A DNA stretch of 64,000 nucleotides from Amaurobius ferox (GCA_951213105.1 OX578152.1:72553180-72617179); one strand, 5' to 3'. Positions 43,545-55,425 are shown, counted from the stretch's first letter. Program-made: numbers and translations. The notes: generated by a model not told the origin, from the letters alone.

Positions 43545-44517
43545 CTGTATGTCTGTGGCCGATTTCTTGTGTACACAATAGCGGCCACAAATATTAATGG
43601 ATTTTCACGAAACTTTATATCCGGCTTCGTTATCAAAAAATCTAGGCGCGAAAGAATTTTTTTAATTCGAGTTGAAACTTTGAAATTTATTTGAAATTTC
43701 ATAATTTTTTTAACATGACAGCATAGAACAAAATTTGATAAAATCGTGCATAAAAGAGTTTATTTATATAGCTCATTGATCAAGAAATTCGTGTATGAGA
43801 AAGTCGCGTTGAGACACATTCTATTGAATTTTTCTTACACAATGTTTTGTAAAGATAAAATTAATCACTAATATATGTTGCTTGCACAATCAGCAGATAA
43901 AATGTATTTATTATTTGAGAAAATCTTCCATATATTTTATATTTATTTCAAATGGAATTAAATTTGCGCCACTTTTTATGAGTAATACTACTCAACTCAC
44001 CTCTGTGACATCCATGGCCGCCCTTTTCCGACCTTTAATAGATGGCTAAATGCCGTCCTCCCAATGATATTAGAGAAATCAATTTCAAGAGAACACGGAG
44101 CAACGTCGGAACAGATACAATCGATTCAAAAACCTTTATTACGCATCGAGGAATTTGCTCAATGTAGCACAAGTAAGTTTCATATTTTGGGACTGTAGAA
44201 TTTCTCCCTTTGATATTGTGAGAAACATTTATTGCCACAGTTACATAGTGATACAGAAAAGGTATTTTCATTGACATTTACAGGAATTGGATTTCGAATA
44301 TGCATTTGATATCCAAGATCTTTAGCTATATTTGTATTTACGTAGTATTGAAAAGGTATTGTTTTCACGAAAATTTTCGATGACGATATTTTGATGCCAA
44401 TATATGTTTTAAGCCATCTTGGCCACGTTTTGACTATTTTTGGAATGGTGTCCGTCTGTCTGTCGGTCTATTTCTCGGTCTGTCAATTTGTATGTTTGTG
44501 GTCTATTTCTCCTGTAT
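43545..44517 (+). repeat. Blocks S-P-Q-R, single-copy version
   Basis: After the array the order S (GGCCGATTTCTTGTGTACAC), P, Q and one R unit follows, then the start of the next S, interrupted at 44518 by a transposon. This shows that the array is one block of a larger repeat, tandemly amplified. Confidence 0.65.
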
Positions 44518-45178
44518 AGGGTCTTTCAGAGAGGACTCCCTAACTTTGAAATGACATAACTGCAAAACAGTGATAGACAGAAAGATGAAACAAGTGGTAT
44601 GTTGGATAGACAGGTCTGGAATTTTAAATACACCAGCTTGCAAAACTAGTTACAAGATTGGCTAACAGAAGGCGCTGCAAGCACAGTGAGCTTTAAATAA
44701 CTTATAAATGCTCAGAAGTACAGAACGCTCAGTCTCCATACTCCCCGGATCTCAATCCATGTGACTTCTTTCTTTGGGGCTATTTGAAGGTCACTTTTCA
44801 CAGTAAGAATCCTCAAACGTTAGTTCATCTGTGAGGCTAGTGCATCCATTTCGGTAGAGACATTGCAGAAGGTGGCTTCAAACTTCGCCCATCGCTTGCG
44901 TCATGTTACTGCTATACCTGGTGGTCATATCAAATCCATGGTAATGTGATTTGACGCCTGTTTACGAAAAACAATCTCACCCACTATTTAAAGGACATTG
45001 CACTGAAACTGCAGCACCCTCTGTTAGCCAATCTTGTAAATTTTGCAAACCTGTGTATTTAAAATTCCAGACCTGTCTATCGAACATACATACCACTGCT
45101 TTCATCTTTCTGTCTATCACTGTTTCGCAGTTATGTCATTTCAAAATTAGGGAGTCCTTTCTGAAAGACTCTGTATAT
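44518..45178 (+). mobile_element. IS630-superfamily transposon remnant with ~170-bp TIRs
   Basis: Both ends start (T)AGGGTCTTTCAGAGAGGACT / ACAGAGTCTTTCAGAAAGGA and match over about 170 bp, through AGACAGGTCTGGAATTTTAA and GGCTAACAGA(A/G)GG(C/T)GCTGC. TA duplications flank it and the interrupted S block resumes with GGCCACAAATATTAAAGG. Only the last ~70 codons of a transposase remain. Confidence 0.8.
44728..44949 (+). pseudogene. Transposase C-terminal relic
   Basis: QSPYSPDLNPCDFFLWGYLK is the final catalytic segment of a Tc1/mariner-superfamily DDE enzyme. After a stop near 44832, LQKVASNFAHRLRHVTAIPG and GHIKSMVM end at TGA 44947-44949. Confidence 0.75.
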
Positions 45179-45545
45179 ACGGCCACAAATATTAAAGGAT
45201 TTTCATGAAATTTTATATTCGGCTTTGTCAGCACAAAATCTAGAACTGGATAGAATTTTTTCAAATTGGAGCGAAAACTTCGAAATTTATTTGAAATTTT
45301 ATATTTTTTTAACATGGCAGCATAGGACAAAATTTTACATAGTCATGCATAAAAGAGTTTATTTATGCCTCAATGATGACAAAAGCCTTGATGAGACAAA
45401 AGCCGTCGAGTCGTCGTTTGCCCCTCCCCCTATGGGGACCAGTTGCCCGTCCTCTGCGGGGAGGGCGGGGGGGGGGGCATTGTTAAGTATGGTATCAATC
45501 AAAAGTTTTTTCAAGCCTTTTAAAAAGAAGGATTACACGCTGTAA
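45179..45545 (+). repeat. Block S resumed, with G/C-rich segment
   Basis: Continues the S block cut by the transposon. It includes TTTAACATGGCAGCATAGGA and a GC-rich piece (CCCCTCCCCCTATGGGGACC, G-runs) at about 45420-45478 also found at 59187-59240. Confidence 0.6.
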
Positions 45546-46830
45546 TTATAGCCATTTGGACGATCATGATACCGATTTTTCAAAACATTTCTTGTAAAAT
45601 TTGAAAACAAAAAGCTACTAAAAATGGATTCTGGTATGTGTGGGGATAGATTAAAAACATTGAAACCTCGCATAATTTGGAAATTCGGAATAACTCAGGA
45701 ATAACGTGGTCGTGAATCGTAACATTAGTTCATTGCTATCGTGACCGCAAAACCCACCATTACTTCTATGCACGAGTTCCTAAACATAATCATTAAATCA
45801 AAACTGTAGACGTTAAAATCCACATTTTTAAATTTTTAAATAAATTATCATTTATTCACACATCTATTATTGTTATAATTGAAATTACATCAATTGTAAC
45901 AAACGCTTGAGGAGAAAATCACCGTGTGAGACCAGGTCTTTTGACTCTTATTCCAAAGATCAAAAATTGATCTAATATATATACGAAGGCTGGAACATAT
46001 ACATTTGGGGTCTGTTGCTCAACATGACTGGAATTTTTACCGCTTTTTTCTGACATTTGGAGCTCAAACTTCGTATTTTTCTAAAACATTTTCACTACTC
46101 AAGATGAACAACCACTACACAGTTTGAAAATCACCACTCTGTTTCTTAATGGCATTGCTTGAATTATCACGAACTCTCTCTCTGACTTTTTAATAATAAT
46201 TCCCATTATATTCGTTGACTATTATCCTTGTTGCCACATCATTTGGCTTTGGGTTTAGATACGCCCTCCTTGCTCTCACTGGATGCTCCTCAGTGTGATG
46301 CCGCATCTTTATCATTGGCTATTTCAGTTTCCAATGAAACTTGGTTTAAGTCCTGGCCCTAGGATATCTTTGCCCCAAGCACACTTGCAATTTGTCTGAC
46401 GTGTATTTATTGGGGTCATTACTTTCTGGGCCAAGACTGTTATAAATCGGTGCCTAAAAGTCTGAGCTTTCTTACGCCGCAAACATCAGACACTGCATAT
46501 GATGCCTCCTAGTCTCGCAGTATGAGAAAGTCGAGTTGAGCTATACTTCAATTAATTTTTTTGATGTGATGCATCTTAAGCCGCGGATTGCGGAGTACAT
46601 CTTGAAAGAAATGTGACAGGAATGAAGCGGAAATATGCGAGTAAATGACATCATATTGCTACGAATACGTAACAGAAAATCGTTGTCATAATTTTAAAGT
46701 CTGGGTCGCATGATTTTGGTGACAAATTCGGCGAAATGTCGCTAACGTGGCAATTTTTGGAAAGTTCTGTAAGCTTCCCGAATTTTGCAGATTGACTAAA
46801 AACCTTACGAGTTAAGTGTTTTTACGAGAA
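45546..46830. other. No gene recognised
   Basis: Less AT-rich around 46200-46500, but I see no domain-bearing frame. A short repeat A-like motif (GGCGAAATGTCGCTAACGTG) lies at about 46732-46751. Confidence 0.4.
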
Positions 46831-46844
46831 ATTTCCACAGAGGA

Positions 46845-46874
46845 TATATAAACTCGCCATTGCTCATTCAGACT
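46845..46874 (+). promoter_or_regulatory. Candidate TATA plus initiator core promoter
   Basis: TATATAAAC at 46845-46853 and TTCAGACTG at 46867-46875 have the spacing of a TATA/Inr pair. The downstream ~300 bp is unusually C/G-rich (46990-47160). It could be the promoter of an LTR or of an unrecognised gene; no coding frame supports either. Confidence 0.3.
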
Positions 46875-47169
46875 GTTTGCGTGATACAAGTAGAAGTAAC
46901 TGCCAAATTTAGAACAAAATCTAACATGCAATTTTTCTTCAAACTACATCTACACTTTAAGCTTTATTGTAAAACAATTCTGGTAGAAAAGTGTAAAATT
47001 AAATTAAATTTTAAATCTTCGACATCTGCGCATCGACATCTGCGCTATACGTCAGTATGCGCTTATCGTTCGCACCGACCGTACACTCGCCCGGTGACGT
47101 TACATCGTTACACCATCGACGTTACAACGTTACATCCAACACTCCTTTACCGATTGTATTTTTCAAAAT

Positions 47170-47198
47170 ACTTATTCCTATAACATTATAGAATAAGT
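47170..47198. other. Short hairpin
   Basis: ACTTATTC(C)TATA / TATAGAATAAGT arms with an ACAT loop and one bulged C. Confidence 0.5.
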
Positions 47199-47199
47199 A

Positions 47200-48035
47200 C
47201 CTCTCAAATGTCTTTATTGCATGCATTACTGAGCACAATTTGATCAGTTGAAATCCAGTTTAATTTTAAATATAGCTGAAAACATCTGAACCTCTTGTAC
47301 CTGAGCTTCATTGCGATTTTAAAAAACAAAATGAAAAGATGGATAAAAATTGTAAAGTTTTAATTTGTACAAAACGTGATCTACAAAACGTGACTGTGCT
47401 CACTAGCAATAAAGCAAACCAGACGTAAATTGCTGCGAAAGTAAAATATTAATAGCAGACGACGATTTCGTAAAGATTTTGATGTAATTTTCCCCTGCGG
47501 CTAAAAAAAAAACGTATCTCAATGTATCGTTCGACGGAATATCAAAATTTTGCCCCAAAACAAGAAATTAATGTAACTTCAATTGCTAATTACTGCTAGA
47601 CGATTAGTTAATGTTTTGACTTTTCTTCTGCTTCTATTATTCAAAAGGTCTTTTAAATATGTTATTTGGAATTTTGTTTCAATTCTTTATTCATTGCAGC
47701 TTTTTATAACAGTAAAATGCCAAAAATCTGATTAACAGTTTTTTAAGGACACCCTATTTCTCCAAATTATGGTATGACTATGTTTAAGTTATTTTTCTTC
47801 CTCTCTTTTTATATTTTTTGCACCTCACTTCGCGTCCATATTTTCTGAGTTTTATTGCTTTTTCTCATTTTACTTCCCTTAGGTCACTCTAGGTGGCGCA
47901 ATTGTGCTATGAACCTAAACCGTTTTTGCTAAATCAATGTGGGTAAATTTTACTTCAGCGTACGGCTAGCTCCATATTTGTTTGTACTGGAGGCAGAATG
48001 CTAAGTATTTATGAAATTGATGTCTGCTTTTATTA
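47200..48035. other. No gene seen
   Basis: AT-rich, nothing recognised. Confidence 0.4.
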
Positions 48036-48039
48036 TTTA

Positions 48040-48651
48040 TTATTTTCCTTATATACATAGCATAATGCATAAGTATTGTAACGGGGTCGAACTGTCGAAT
48101 TCGAGTTTTCGACGGGAAAGCACGTTTCAAGCATCCCTGATCATAAATCAAACATTTTTGAGGTGATGTCTGTGTGTGTATGTGTCAGTGAGTATGTGCA
48201 GACGATATCTCACGCAAAAATGGAGCGTTTCAACTGAAATTTAGTAGAAAATTACAGTTTGTGAATACTGGAAGTCTATTGATTTTAAACACAATTGAAT
48301 GTTCAGAACCTCCCTAAATTTTCGATTGAAATTTTGAAAAAATCATCAAAAAATCTAAATCTTTAATAAAGTTGCGCAAATAGACATTGCTTGTGTAATT
48401 TTTTTTTTTAGAAAACGATTGACATAAACTTTAGAACGCTGCTATGAACCATTTTAGAGATACTGCATATTTTTCAAATAAATTTATCAAAAAATCCCAT
48501 AAATTTAAAAAATATATATTAACTGTTCACTTTTATATGCGATATTAGGCGATAAATTTGGTGACATCATTGTCGTGGATCTAGCTCATTCCATTCATGA
48601 GAAAAGATACTTTGAGTAATACTTTTGTATTTGAAAGCCAATAGGCATTTA
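48040..48651 (+). repeat. Repeat A, copy 4, left half
   Basis: From CTTATATACATAGCATAATG and AACGGGGTCGAACTGTCG to GAAAGCCAATAGGCATTTA, where the Helitron begins. The right half is at 52071-52366. Confidence 0.75.
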
Positions 48652-48673
48652 TCTATATAAATAAAAATGAAAA

Positions 48674-48711
<38 letters not shown>

Positions 48712-51700
48712 ACACCATCACGGGAGAACGGCTGAACCGAATTTGATGAAATTTTGTGGGTAGCCCAGAAATAGCCCCACTTAAAATTATATCCGTGTTT
48801 TGAGTTTCTACGACCAGTGGATCTCGAGATATTAGTAAAAAACGACATTTTCGTTTGTCTCATCATCACGGAAAAACGGCTGAACGGAATTTAATGAAAT
48901 TTGGTGAATAGCCTTGAAATATCCCCCCATAAATTTTGTCCAAGTTTCGAGTTTCTAAGACCTGGGGTTGTCGAGATATTAATGAAAAACGGAACTTTTT
49001 CCTAGGAGTTCTACTCCCTAACTCCGTGGTTTATCCAAACGAAAAGCTTGAAAATCGTTTGAAAGTGAATTAAAATTAATTCTCTGAGTTTGATGGGAGA
49101 TTTTTTGCGTTAATTAGTCACTTTCTGAAAACATGAATTGTTTGAAACATGATTTAAAGGGGAAATCTATCTCCATGGTTCATGGTTTATTTAAAACAAG
49201 CTTTTACGGAACAATGAGAAGTATAGAGAAATCAAAATCGTTATTTAATTTCGCAGTTTATGTTATAAGACATGACATATTTAACATGTTATAAGATTCT
49301 ATCTTATATCATGTTACTCAGAAACGCAATTAAATTAAATCTGTCTGTTAATTTTAATAATTATTTTTTCGATTTGAATAATAAATAAATGGATATAAAA
49401 ATATATTTTAGAAAAGAACGATTTGATTTTTCTTATAGCATTTTTGACTGGATAATATCAATTACGGTCTTCAGGTTTAAAAATTATTATTATTTATATT
49501 TTCGGGGATTATTGATTGAAGGATTATTGATATTTTCAAGTTATTATGCAATTATTTTATTATGACAAAAATTGTTTAAACTCATATATTGTATGTTGTA
49601 CGAATCTTCTACAAATACACATGTATATCTTTTAATCTACGAGAATATAAGTAGTACAGGTATATTGACATATGTTTTGATATATATTGGCATATATTGG
49701 AATCAATTACGACCTTCTGGTATAAAGAGTACGGATATTATTGATGTTTTCAATTTATTACGTCATCTCTTTTATTTTGGCAAATATTTTTGAGACGCAT
49801 ATTGTAATACGGGTAATCTTCTACTAACACATTGGCATATTTTCTGATCTGCGACAATATAATTAGTACGGGGTTGCATATATTCATTCAATTCCTATTT
49901 TTTCTTCTGTAAATTTGCTTACAAAAGGGGGCAGGATGTTTTATTCTTCAGATCTGATCGTGAAGATAATTTTGCATAGTGAGAACATATATTCTTAAAC
50001 TTCTCTTTAGGAGCAATAAATTTAATATTTTAACAGAATTTGCACATGATTGCGAACTTTAAGTTTCTTTAAATTATACACTCCGTACGAATAACGGGTG
50101 TGCTGTTAGTGGTTAATAAATTTTAACATTTTAGGAGGATATATCATGTTGCTCGGCATCGCAATTAAATTAAATGTGTTTGTTAATGTTTTTATTATTT
50201 TTTTTTCAATTTAAATAATAAATAAATGGATAAATGGATATAAAAGTATATCTTATGAATGGACGGTTTGATTTTTCTTTTAATTATACTAATTGCTGAC
50301 TGCGTACATCAGTTTCATTTATTTTGGCAAAGAGTTTTCAAGCTTATATCGTATTTAGCTACTAAACTCATATATTGTGTTTAGCCAATAAATTCATATA
50401 GCCGATTGTTGAAACAGAAAAAGAGTAGAGCGGGTATATCTTCTAATACAATGTAGTGTTTTCATTTAGTATATTGAAACGGGATAAGACTGTTTCATTC
50501 AGATCTGCAAATTCAAAGCTACGAATTTGGAGGGATATCGCTAATTTGACAACTTTTCTTAAACTTTGCCAAATTGACGGAAATGTCGGCAAATTGATAT
50601 AAACGACACACAAACAGCTGCCATAAACCTTCGGGTTGGTCGTGTGGCTTGGGTCTTCTACATATCAATGACATTTTTTTTTGTTTTGTTAGAAGAGAGT
50701 ACTGAAATGATGTTTGGTTAGCATTTATCTGTCAGACCAACCATCCTACTTAGTAATACATTTAGCGAATTTTTAAAATGTCACCAAATTGATAAAAATG
50801 TTTTCAAATCTATAAAAATATCTTGAAATTGATAAAATTGCGCTACATAAATGATATTAATTGTTTTTTGTTAGGGGATAGTATTGTGATGATATTTCGT
50901 CAATTTGTCGCAAAGTGGAACTGTCAGTTCTACAGTCACACTTGGCGATAAATTTGGCGATTTTTTAAAATGTCGCTAATTTGACGAAACTGTCGCCAAA
51001 TGTTCCATAGAAATATAACTATTTAGACGATATTTTTTCTACCAATTTATTTGAAGCAAATGATATCATGTCGCTTAGCAACGGATTTAAATCCAATGTG
51101 TTTATGCGGCAGACGATTTTTATTAAATCCTTTCCGATTTGAATAATGAAGATATGTATATAAATAAAATAAATTTCATTGCCATTTCATTTTGGACTGG
51201 ATAATATCAATTATACTCTTCAGGTTTAAACATTATTATTATTGATATTTTCCGGAATTATTGATTCAGGGATTATTGATATTTTTAAGTTATTACGCCA
51301 TTGTTTTATTGCGGCAAAAATTGCTGACACACGCATATTGTACGTTGTACGAGTAATCTTCTAGGAATGCACGGGTATATCTTCTAACCTACGAGAATAT
51401 AAGTAGTACAGGTATATTGGCATATATTTTGACATATATCGGCATATATATTGGAATCAAGTACAGTCTTCTGGTATGAAGATTAAGGGGATTAATTATA
51501 TATTCAATTTATTACATCGTCTGTTGTATTTTACCAAAAAACATTTGTGACTCATATTGCAAAACGGGAAATCTTCTACTAATAATCGGACATTATAAGT
51601 AGTACGCGTATATCTTCCCATATAATTTTAGCACTTTAATTTTGACATATATTGGAATAAATGACTGTCTTCAGATTTAAAGATTACGGGTTTATTGGTA

Positions 51701-52070
51701 TTTTCAATTTATACATGTAATCTACTAATACAGGTTATATTTTCTAATATTCGCGTATATAATTAGTACGGGTCCCATACAATTTTAACGCTTTTATTTT
51801 GCATATATTGATTCAATTCCATATTTTTTTTTATATTTGCTTACATAAGGGGTCCAAGATGTTTTATTCTTCAGATATGTCCATGAAGATAATTTTATAT
51901 AGCGAGAACAGAGATTCTTAAACTTCTTTTTAGGAGCATTATATTAAATATTTTAACAGAATATTTTGATTAAACATGTCATTTAGTATACTATAAGAAT
52001 TTGGGCATGATTATGAATTTCAAGTTTCTTTATATTATATACTCCGTACGAAGAACGGGTATGCTGCTAG
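48652..52070 (+). mobile_element. Non-autonomous Helitron-like element (3.4 kb)
   Basis: Starts TCTATATAAATAAAAATG, followed by a (TCTG)n tract and CACACCATCACGGGAGAACG, and ends GAACGGGTATGCTGCTAG, with a small hairpin (CCGT...ACGG) just before the CTAG. It lies exactly between host A and T inside repeat A (catttA / Tcttctataag), matching Helitron AT-target insertion without duplication. No Rep/helicase coding frame is seen. Internally, ~0.9-kb modules recur (starting near 49310, 50140 and 51060), and a second 3'-like end ACTCCGTACGAATAACGGG...CTGTTAG occurs at 50080-50109. Confidence 0.75.
50080..50109 (+). other. Internal Helitron 3'-end-like sequence
   Basis: CTCCGTACGAATAACGGGTG then TGCTGTTAG, nearly identical to the terminal 30 bp at 52041-52070 (CTAG replaced by TTAG). 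It suggests two fused or nested copies, or read-through of a first terminator. Confidence 0.65.
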
Positions 52071-52366
52071 TCTTCTATAAGAATAACTTATTTCTCCGTC
52101 CATAATGCTTGGTGAGATTTTGGCGACGAATTTGTCGGAATGTCGCCAATTTGACGACTTTCTAAATGCTGCCAAATTAACGAAAATCTCGCCAAATTGA
52201 AAAAAATTACGCTAAATCAATGAAAATGATGACAAATTGATGAAAATTCAGCATCGTGGAAAGAATATAAGTATCGACTATAAGAATAACGTGCTTTTTT
52301 ACTGTAAAAGTAGTAAATGCACTGCATTTGATAAGGAAAGTCATGTGCTACCCACATCAAATTTTT
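52071..52366 (+). repeat. Repeat A, copy 4, right half
   Basis: TCTTCTATAAGAATAACTTA, TTTGGCGACGAATTTGTCGG to ATAAGGAAAGTCATGTGCTA. It directly continues the left half ending at 48651. Confidence 0.8.
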
Positions 52367-53353
52367 TATTTTGGATTTGGTTTATTAATTCTACAAAACA
52401 TTCATAAAGTGTTCTTCAAAACGATAAAGCATCTGAAAATGGCGGAGAAGCAACATTTCTTTACACGTCTACTTTGAGAATTCCGCAAAATAAATTAACT
52501 TTTCAAAATGCATTCGAATTAAATTATGGCAATATGTACACCGCATTAAGCCATTCATGTCTAAAGAAATTTTTGGCAAAACTACTACTACTGTAAAGGA
52601 AAAAAAACATTCCATCAGATATTTACAATATACAGTTAAAACTGCATTTCCCTATTTCTTGCCTCCTAATAATGAAAAAGAATTGTAATTTTATGCATTA
52701 AATCAGTAAAATGAATACCAAGATTGCGTGTTTATGCCATTTTTATGTATTTTCGCTGGCAAATCTTCCAAAAAGGACCCTTGAAAAGCCGTAAAAATGC
52801 AATTCAGAATATAAAAATATTTCCTTTACTTTATCAGTCTTTCAGCTTTATTGCGTGTTACTAAAATCAAAATCATTTTAGTTGTTAATCGTTTTTTACA
52901 TGCGTGGAATTATTTTGTAGTGTGCAATATTAGAACAAGTGCTCTTTGAATAGAGTTATCGTTTTATGATTCTATGCGTAGTGATTAGAAAATGGTGATT
53001 GTTGCATTATAATAATAAACCGTGGGTAATGTTATATAAATTTGAAATCGTCGATGGTGTTTTTTATTCTTTTATATTTTACACAGTATGTGTAAAGGTA
53101 AAAATACTGTGACTGGCCAAATACTAATATCGAATTCCAAAGTCATTTTCAGAATTCATGAAAGCTAATTTTTATATAAAGAGCAGTACTCTGGATTTCT
53201 ACGTTGCATATAATCGTAGATACTGGAAACGAAGCTGGTTAATGGACGCATTTTTAACTCACATTTTGTTTGAACCTCAATTCTGGGGATTTGCGTTATT
53301 TGCGTTGAATTCTGGGGATTTGCGTTACGTATGATAATAGATAATAAAAACGA

Positions 53354-53393
<40 letters not shown>

Positions 53394-53465
53394 GTAACAA
53401 ATATGCTAGACATGGGTTTTTTGTACTTACCGTAGTTTATGCATAGTTTTCGATTAAAAATTTCA

Positions 53466-53467
<2 letters not shown>
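52367..53467 (+). repeat. Duplicated 1.1-kb segment, copy 1
   Basis: Highly similar to 62426-63690 (e.g. GATAAAGCATCTGAAAATGG, TTAAATTATGGCAATATGTA, AAATCGTCGATGGTGTTTTT, GCTAGACATGGGTTTTTTG). It contains an (AT)n tract at 53357-53391. No protein is recognised. Confidence 0.8.
53357..53391. repeat. (AT)n microsatellite
   Basis: Uninterrupted alternating A/T. It encodes meaningless Tyr-Ile runs in open frames. Confidence 0.95.

Positions 53468-53501
<34 letters not shown>
53468..53501. repeat. (AT)n microsatellite bordering the inserted RT element
   Basis: Alternating A/T immediately before the inserted region at 53502. The paralogous place in copy 2 is the (AT)n at 63719-63757. Confidence 0.95.
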
Positions 53502-53504
<3 letters not shown>

Positions 53505-53509
53505 CAACC

Positions 53510-53830
53510 TTGAAGTGCTATCGTATGTACGATAAACGTAACACCTTTAAATTAGATATCAAATATTTGACGTCATGGACAACTTGTTTACACCGTAACA
53601 TATTTAGAAATCTGATTATAAATCAAATGAAACGACATAAGTTGTTAAATTTTACAAATAACGATAGATACTTTTGTGATTGCCGTTTTCTGAAAGAGGC
53701 AATCAAGGAGGGTTATCCACCTGCTTTTCTAATTAGATTGGTTTCCAATTATAATGGTTTAACTGCAGCCGTGACTAGAAAGAGATATTTTGGAAAAATA
53801 ACAACATACGACTTTTCAGATATCGCCTAG
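53510..53830 (+). pseudogene. RT C-terminal relic, Penelope-like or related
   Basis: A 106-codon frame: CYRMYDKRNTFKLDI, then CLHRNIFRNLIINQMKRHKL, then CRFLKEAIKEGYPPAFLIRL. The order 'Y.KR..', 'R..F...I..Q..R', 'L..A...GYP...' matches the region after the YxDD box in Penelope-type reverse transcriptases (RT thumb/connector). It starts where the relic at 33048 stops (YDK), so both may be pieces of one family. The catalytic core and GIY-YIG nuclease are absent here. Confidence 0.45.
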
Positions 53831-54140
53831 TGGCGGTATTGAAATAAGTAGAAGGTGACGCGGTTCTATGCGAAATTGAGGAGCATAAATCTGATAGCTC
53901 TATATGGCTAAACATAGGTATTCTATGGATGGAGCTAATTTTTGTAGATAATTTCAAGTGACATCCAGATTGTATGTTCGGGATTATAAGGGTTTTCTGA
54001 AATATCGGACGATCTTTTAATATTCACTAAGGAGATTATACGTGAAAGTGGTATAACATCAATAAGTTACCTGTTGTTCCATGGGAAGGTGTATTGCGAA
54101 GAGTCTGGACTATAGCATATTTATGTGTTCAAATATGTAT

Positions 54141-54420
54141 ATATGGTGATAATATTGTCATTAGGTCTTGTATCCAATATTTAAATATAACCTCTCTGAC
54201 TGGGATGCCATTAGTCTTGAATATATTGATTTTAAAGTATTAAATAACCACGAGTGAAGTAACTTCATGCAATAGTATTTATATGGCGATAGTGTTGCCA
54301 ATTGGTCTTGTATCCGAATTCTTAAATATAACCTCTCTGACTTGGATTTCAAACATTAATTTTTGAATATATTGATATTGGAATATTAAATAACCACGTA
54401 TGAAGTGATTTCAGTGAGTT
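54141..54420 (+). repeat. Two ~140-bp direct repeats
   Basis: ATATGG(T/C)GATA.T.TTG(T/C)CA, GGTCTTGTATCC, AATATAACCTCTCTGACT and TAAATAACCACG occur at 140-bp offset (54141 and 54281). Confidence 0.75.
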
Positions 54421-54581
54421 TAGTATTTTAAATTAATTGTTATATTTTTACAGTGTGTCCTTTTTGGATTGTTTTAGCGTATTATAGTAAACATTTGGAT
54501 TTATACAAGTTATTGAAAGTGTATATGTGTGTATGTAATTTCTTACGGTTTTATAAGAGTCATGGAGAAAATAGTGTAGGG

Positions 54582-54666
54582 AGTATCGGCTACCGGGAGC
54601 GTTTGCCATGGCGGAAAAAAGCTTTAACCAGAGTGTTGGGGGTCGCAACTCCCCCCCGCCGATACT
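54582..54666 (+). other. Structured segment closed by a 9-bp stem
   Basis: AGTATCGGC (54582-54590) pairs with GCCGATACT (54658-54666). Within it lie GGGGGTCGCAACTCCCCC-type and CCATGG-centred foldings. It is GC-rich in AT-rich surroundings. A structured RNA or element terminus is possible; no known RNA class is recognised. Confidence 0.45.
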
Positions 54667-54723
54667 TACGTCACTTATCTAGAAATTTTACGAGTATATT
54701 GCTACTTGTCCTATTTGGGAATT

Positions 54724-54763
<40 letters not shown>

Positions 54764-54770
54764 TGTATAT
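54724..54770. repeat. (AT)n microsatellite
   Basis: Alternating A/T with ATGTAT interruptions. Confidence 0.9.
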
Positions 54771-54929
54771 AAATTAAAATAACAAAAACTAAAGTGCAAG
54801 AGTGTGAATCAGTAACCACAGTATCTAACCGCGAGCAAAATAAAAGCGTGTGTGAAAAGCAAAAAGCAACGAGGAAGGGCCGAAAAAGCAGAGCACGGAG
54901 AGGCCAGGACAAGGAAAATATATTAAAAA

Positions 54930-54979
54930 ATAGTATATCTGCCAGAAACGTCTTCAGGGGCACATTCTAGACAGATATA
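54930..54979. other. Inverted repeat AGTATATCTG / CAGATATACT
   Basis: Perfect 10-bp arms separated by about 30 bases, directly before the larger hairpin at 54987. Confidence 0.55.
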
Positions 54980-54986
54980 CTAAAAT

Positions 54987-55052
54987 CCGTTGTTTCTATG
55001 ATTGCATAAAAACACGTGGTTAAAATATTATGCAATCTGTGCCCAACAACGG
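54987..55052. other. Two-stage 66-nt hairpin
   Basis: CCGTTGTT (54987-54994) pairs with AACAACGG (55045-55052). Inside, GATTGCATAA (55000-55009) pairs with TTATGCAATC (55028-55037), so 18 perfect base pairs form with a small internal loop and an 18-base loop. Confidence 0.7.
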
Positions 55053-55421
55053 AATAACAGAAAAAAACCAAATAGGATAAATTCAATTATATAACATAAA
55101 ATACCACATAAACATGAAATATAAAATACCACATAGACATGAACATGAAAAATATAGCGCACAAATATACAAATTTGCAAAAAAGAGCAACTCACATGTC
55201 GAAAGGTCGTCACCGTGAATAATCTTCAAATGATTCCCCCACATGCTACAATCTGTACGCTTACCTCGCTGAATACCACGTGGGAATAATCCAGACCAGA
55301 AGAAGTGGAAGTAGCAGTACATAGTTTCGGAGAGATAAACCCAAGAGTTTAGAAACTGACCGAGATGTAACCACGATTATCGAAAACTTTGAAAGAATGG
55401 ATAACACTGTTTTTTGGAGCC

Positions 55422-55425
<4 letters not shown>

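Larger units (their letters stand above)
53502..55425 (+). mobile_element. Inserted region between (AT)n tracts with RT relic
   Basis: Relative to the duplicate at 62426-64000, copy 1 carries about 1.9 kb more here, bordered by (AT)n at 53468-53501 and 55426-55483 and split by another (AT)n at 54724-54770. Contents: an RT C-terminal relic, two 140-bp direct repeats, and three hairpins (54582-54666, 54930-54979, 54987-55052). I read it as one or two retroelement insertions into AT microsatellite. Some Penelope-like elements are known to favour microsatellites. Confidence 0.5.

Noticed and set aside
46860..47183. 107-residue plus-strand protein after the TATA/Inr candidate
   Set aside because: No recognisable domain and a biased His/Tyr/Arg tail from a locally repetitive ACGTTACA-rich segment. 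Only the promoter candidate is kept, at low confidence.
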